A stretch of DNA of 7,330 nucleotides, taken from positions 1 through 7,330 of the forward strand of contig JAEENW010000201.1 in assembly GCA_016283945.1 (NCBI GenBank), read 5' to 3'. Shown here piece by piece: positions 5,919-7,330 of the stretch. Under the pieces are notes generated by a model that was not told the origin of the DNA, made no database searches, and worked only from the letters and a program-made list of their open reading frames with translations. This stretch comes from Bacillota bacterium (GTDB lineage Bacteria; Bacillota; Clostridia; Peptostreptococcales; Anaerovoracaceae). Each line of letters opens with the position of its first letter. The stretch's first letter is position 1. The translations under genes and the position numbers were made by a program.

Positions 5919-6728
5919 CTAGAATACGTTCAGCCTCGATATCACTACGGTCGCCGCCAGATAGGCGATCAGCAGGACGAGCGCTATGGCGTCCCTCCTG
6001 TGATAGCGCATCGGAGTCATGCGGGTCCTCCCCTCACCGCCCTTGTAGCAGCGGGCCTCCATGGCCATGGCGAGGTCTCCGGCGATCCTGAAGGCGCTGA
6101 CGAAGAGGGGCACGAGCAGCGGCACGAGATTCTTCGCCTTCTGCACGAGCCCGCCGCTCTCGAAGTCCGCGCCGCGCGCGGTCTGGGCCTTCATGATCTT
6201 GTCGGTCTCGTCCATTAGGGTCGGTATGAAGCGCAGCGCTATGCTCATCATCATCGCGATCTCGTGCGCGGGAAGCCCTATCTTCTCGAAGGGCTTCATG
6301 ATCGCCTCCATGCCGTCGGTGAGCTGTATGGGCTTGGTCGTGAGCGTCATCAGCGAGGAGCCGAAGATCAGCAGCGTGAGCCTTATCGCCATGAACGCCG
6401 CGCGGGAGATGCCCTCTCTGGCGACCTTCAGCGGCCCGAGGGCCCAGATGATCTCCCCGGGCGTCAGGAAGAGGTTGATCAGCATGGTGAGCACGATCAG
6501 GAACATGACGGGCTTGAGGCCTCTCGCCATGTAGCTGAACGGCACCTTCGACACTATGACGACCGCGCCGAGGCAGGCCGCCGCGAAGGCGAAGCCGGTG
6601 AAATTGGACGTGACGAAGAGCGAGGCGAGGAACAGCACCGTTCCGCCTATCTTGGTCCGCGGGTCGAGGCTGTGCACCGGCGAGCTCGCGGGGAAATACT
6701 GTCCGAGGGTAATGTCTCTTATAGCCAT
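5919..6728 (-). CDS. ecfT: Energy-coupling factor transporter transmembrane protein EcfT
   Basis: A 269-residue membrane protein that links the two ATPase subunits to interchangeable substrate-binding S components in group II ECF importers for vitamins, cobalt/nickel or other micronutrients. The N terminus has the family pattern GQYFPASSPVHSLDPRTK (9-26). Hydrophobic spans lie at about 28-60 (two), 72-90, 110-130, 198-216 and 247-265. The cytoplasmic coupling helices carry the two diagnostic motifs: ARGADF at 184-189, and EARCYKGGEGRTR at 224-236, where ARC stands for the second ARG-like box. The length is normal. The ATG (bases 6728-6726) overlaps the end of ecfA2 by 10 bases in another frame, indicating translational coupling; a weak GAGGG lies inside the ecfA2 coding sequence. 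No S component gene is in the window, so the transported substrate cannot be inferred. Confidence 0.96.
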   Translation of the reverse strand: MAIRDITLGQYFPASSPVHSLDPRTKIGGTVLFLASLFVTSNFTGFAFAAACLGAVVIVSKVPFSYMARGLKPVMFLIVLTMLINLFLTPGEIIWALGPLKVAREGISRAAFMAIRLTLLIFGSSLMTLTTKPIQLTDGMEAIMKPFEKIGLPAHEIAMMMSIALRFIPTLMDETDKIMKAQTARGADFESGGLVQKAKNLVPLLVPLFVSAFRIAGDLAMAMEARCYKGGEGRTRMTPMRYHRRDAIALVLLIAYLAATVVISRLNVF

Positions 6729-7330
6729 CTCTTGAATGCCCTCACTATCTCGTCCTCGGCCTCGGAGACCGTTATCGCGGAGCTGTCTATGCCGAGCTCC
6801 TTCAGCTCCTCCGAAGCCGCGAGCCTCTCCATGAAGCTCTTGGCCTGGGGCACGGAGAGCCCCACGGCGCGCAGCTCGTCTCCCCTCGCGAAGACCTCGC
6901 GCGGGGTCCCGTCCATGAGCAGGCGGCCCTTCTCAAGCACGAGCACGCGGGTCGCGAGATCCGCGACGTCGTCCATGTTGTGCGAGACCATGATGATGCT
7001 GAGGCCCATGCGCTCGCGTATGCGGCGCACGGCGTCGAGTATGTCGCGGTGTCCCCTGGGGTCGAGGCCGGCGGTGGGCTCGTCGAGTATGAGCAGCTCC
7101 GGATCCATGGCGAGCCCTCCCGCTATGGCGACCCTGCGCTTCTGGCCTCCGGAAAGGTCGAAGGGCGAGCGCTCCATGTAGTCCTCTCCCTCTATGCCCA
7201 CGAGGGCGAGCGCCTCGCGTGCGCGCTTTTCTGCCTCATCCGGGCCGGCGCCGAGGTTCTTCGGGCCGAACATGACGGCCCTGAGTATGGTCTCCTCGAA
7301 GAGCTGGTATTCGGGGTACTGAAAGACGAG
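6719..7330 (-). CDS. ecfA2: Energy-coupling factor transporter ATPase EcfA2 (5' end outside the window)
   Basis: The frame is open to the right edge, so the gene is cut; 203 residues are visible. They start in the Q-loop region with LVFQYPEYQLFEET, which is characteristic of EcfA2 rather than EcfA1 (usually a Q-N-P-D-N-Q form). FGPKNLG follows at 21-27, then the ABC signature LSGGQKRR (59-66), Walker B LLILDEP (79-85), the D-loop AGLD (87-90) and the H-loop VSHN (115-118). The Walker A and N-terminal strands lie beyond 7330. An internal ATG at bases 7273-7271 could be taken as a start, but the conserved Q-loop lies upstream of it, so it is not one. The product pairs with EcfA1 to drive the EcfT-S complex by ATP hydrolysis; ecfA1 is usually the gene immediately upstream and is expected just outside the window. 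It ends with a TAA inside the ecfT start region. Confidence 0.96.
   Translation of the reverse strand, partial: LVFQYPEYQLFEETILRAVMFGPKNLGAGPDEAEKRAREALALVGIEGEDYMERSPFDLSGGQKRRVAIAGGLAMDPELLILDEPTAGLDPRGHRDILDAVRRIRERMGLSIIMVSHNMDDVADLATRVLVLEKGRLLMDGTPREVFARGDELRAVGLSVPQAKSFMERLAASEELKELGIDSSAITVSEAEDEIVRAFKRWL

Noticed and set aside
5178..6218. A 346-codon + strand open frame across trmB and ecfT.
   Set aside because: It overlaps two genes with complete family motifs on the other strand, and its composition is typical of a GC-rich antisense shadow.
1..7330. CRISPR arrays, insertion sequences, long direct repeats or attachment sites.
   Set aside because: No regularly spaced repeats, transposase motifs or terminal inverted repeats were found by eye in the window.

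Overview
The window is dense, visibly GC-rich bacterial DNA (GC not counted) with seven protein-coding genes; the first and last run off the edges. The ECF transporter genes are of Firmicutes type, and the metallophosphatase and M20D hydrolase fit the same group. The codon use combines high GC with many ATA (Ile) and AGG (Arg) codons. I read this as a high-GC member of the Clostridia or a related Firmicute, but there is no rRNA or marker gene here to fix the taxon.

Layout, left to right. (1) 3-368 (+): the end of an open frame whose product resembles the C-terminal tail of a bacterial reverse transcriptase. (2) 422-1354 (+): a 310-residue protein I do not recognise, closely following gene 1 with a good ribosome binding site. 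(3) 1474-2937 (+): a cytoplasmic 5'-nucleotidase/metallophosphatase of the UshA/YunD type. (4) 2981-3018: a strong, probably bidirectional terminator between convergent genes. (5) 3043-4218 (-): an M20D-type amidohydrolase/peptidase. (6) 4219-4478: a 260-base divergent intergenic region holding a promoter for each flanking gene and, between them, a segment that folds on paper into a compact three-way junction. (7) 4479-5177 (+): a membrane protein with the two catalytic aspartate motifs of type IV prepilin peptidases (A24). (8) 5190-7330 (-): an operon ecfA2-ecfT-trmB, read right to left, encoding the energising part of an ECF vitamin/metal transporter followed by tRNA (guanine-N7)-methyltransferase.

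How the genes work together. The only clear functional unit is ecfA2-ecfT: an ATPase subunit and the transmembrane coupling subunit, whose frames overlap by 10 bases. They would work with a second ATPase (probably encoded just beyond the right edge) and with substrate-binding S components located elsewhere. trmB rides on the same transcript. The nucleotidase and amidohydrolase are stand-alone housekeeping or scavenging enzymes. The prepilin peptidase has no pilin or secretion gene in view.

No clearly new system is demonstrated. The items most worth a second look are the reverse-transcriptase-like tail next to an unrecognised protein at the left edge, and the structured-looking intergenic segment at 4339-4408.
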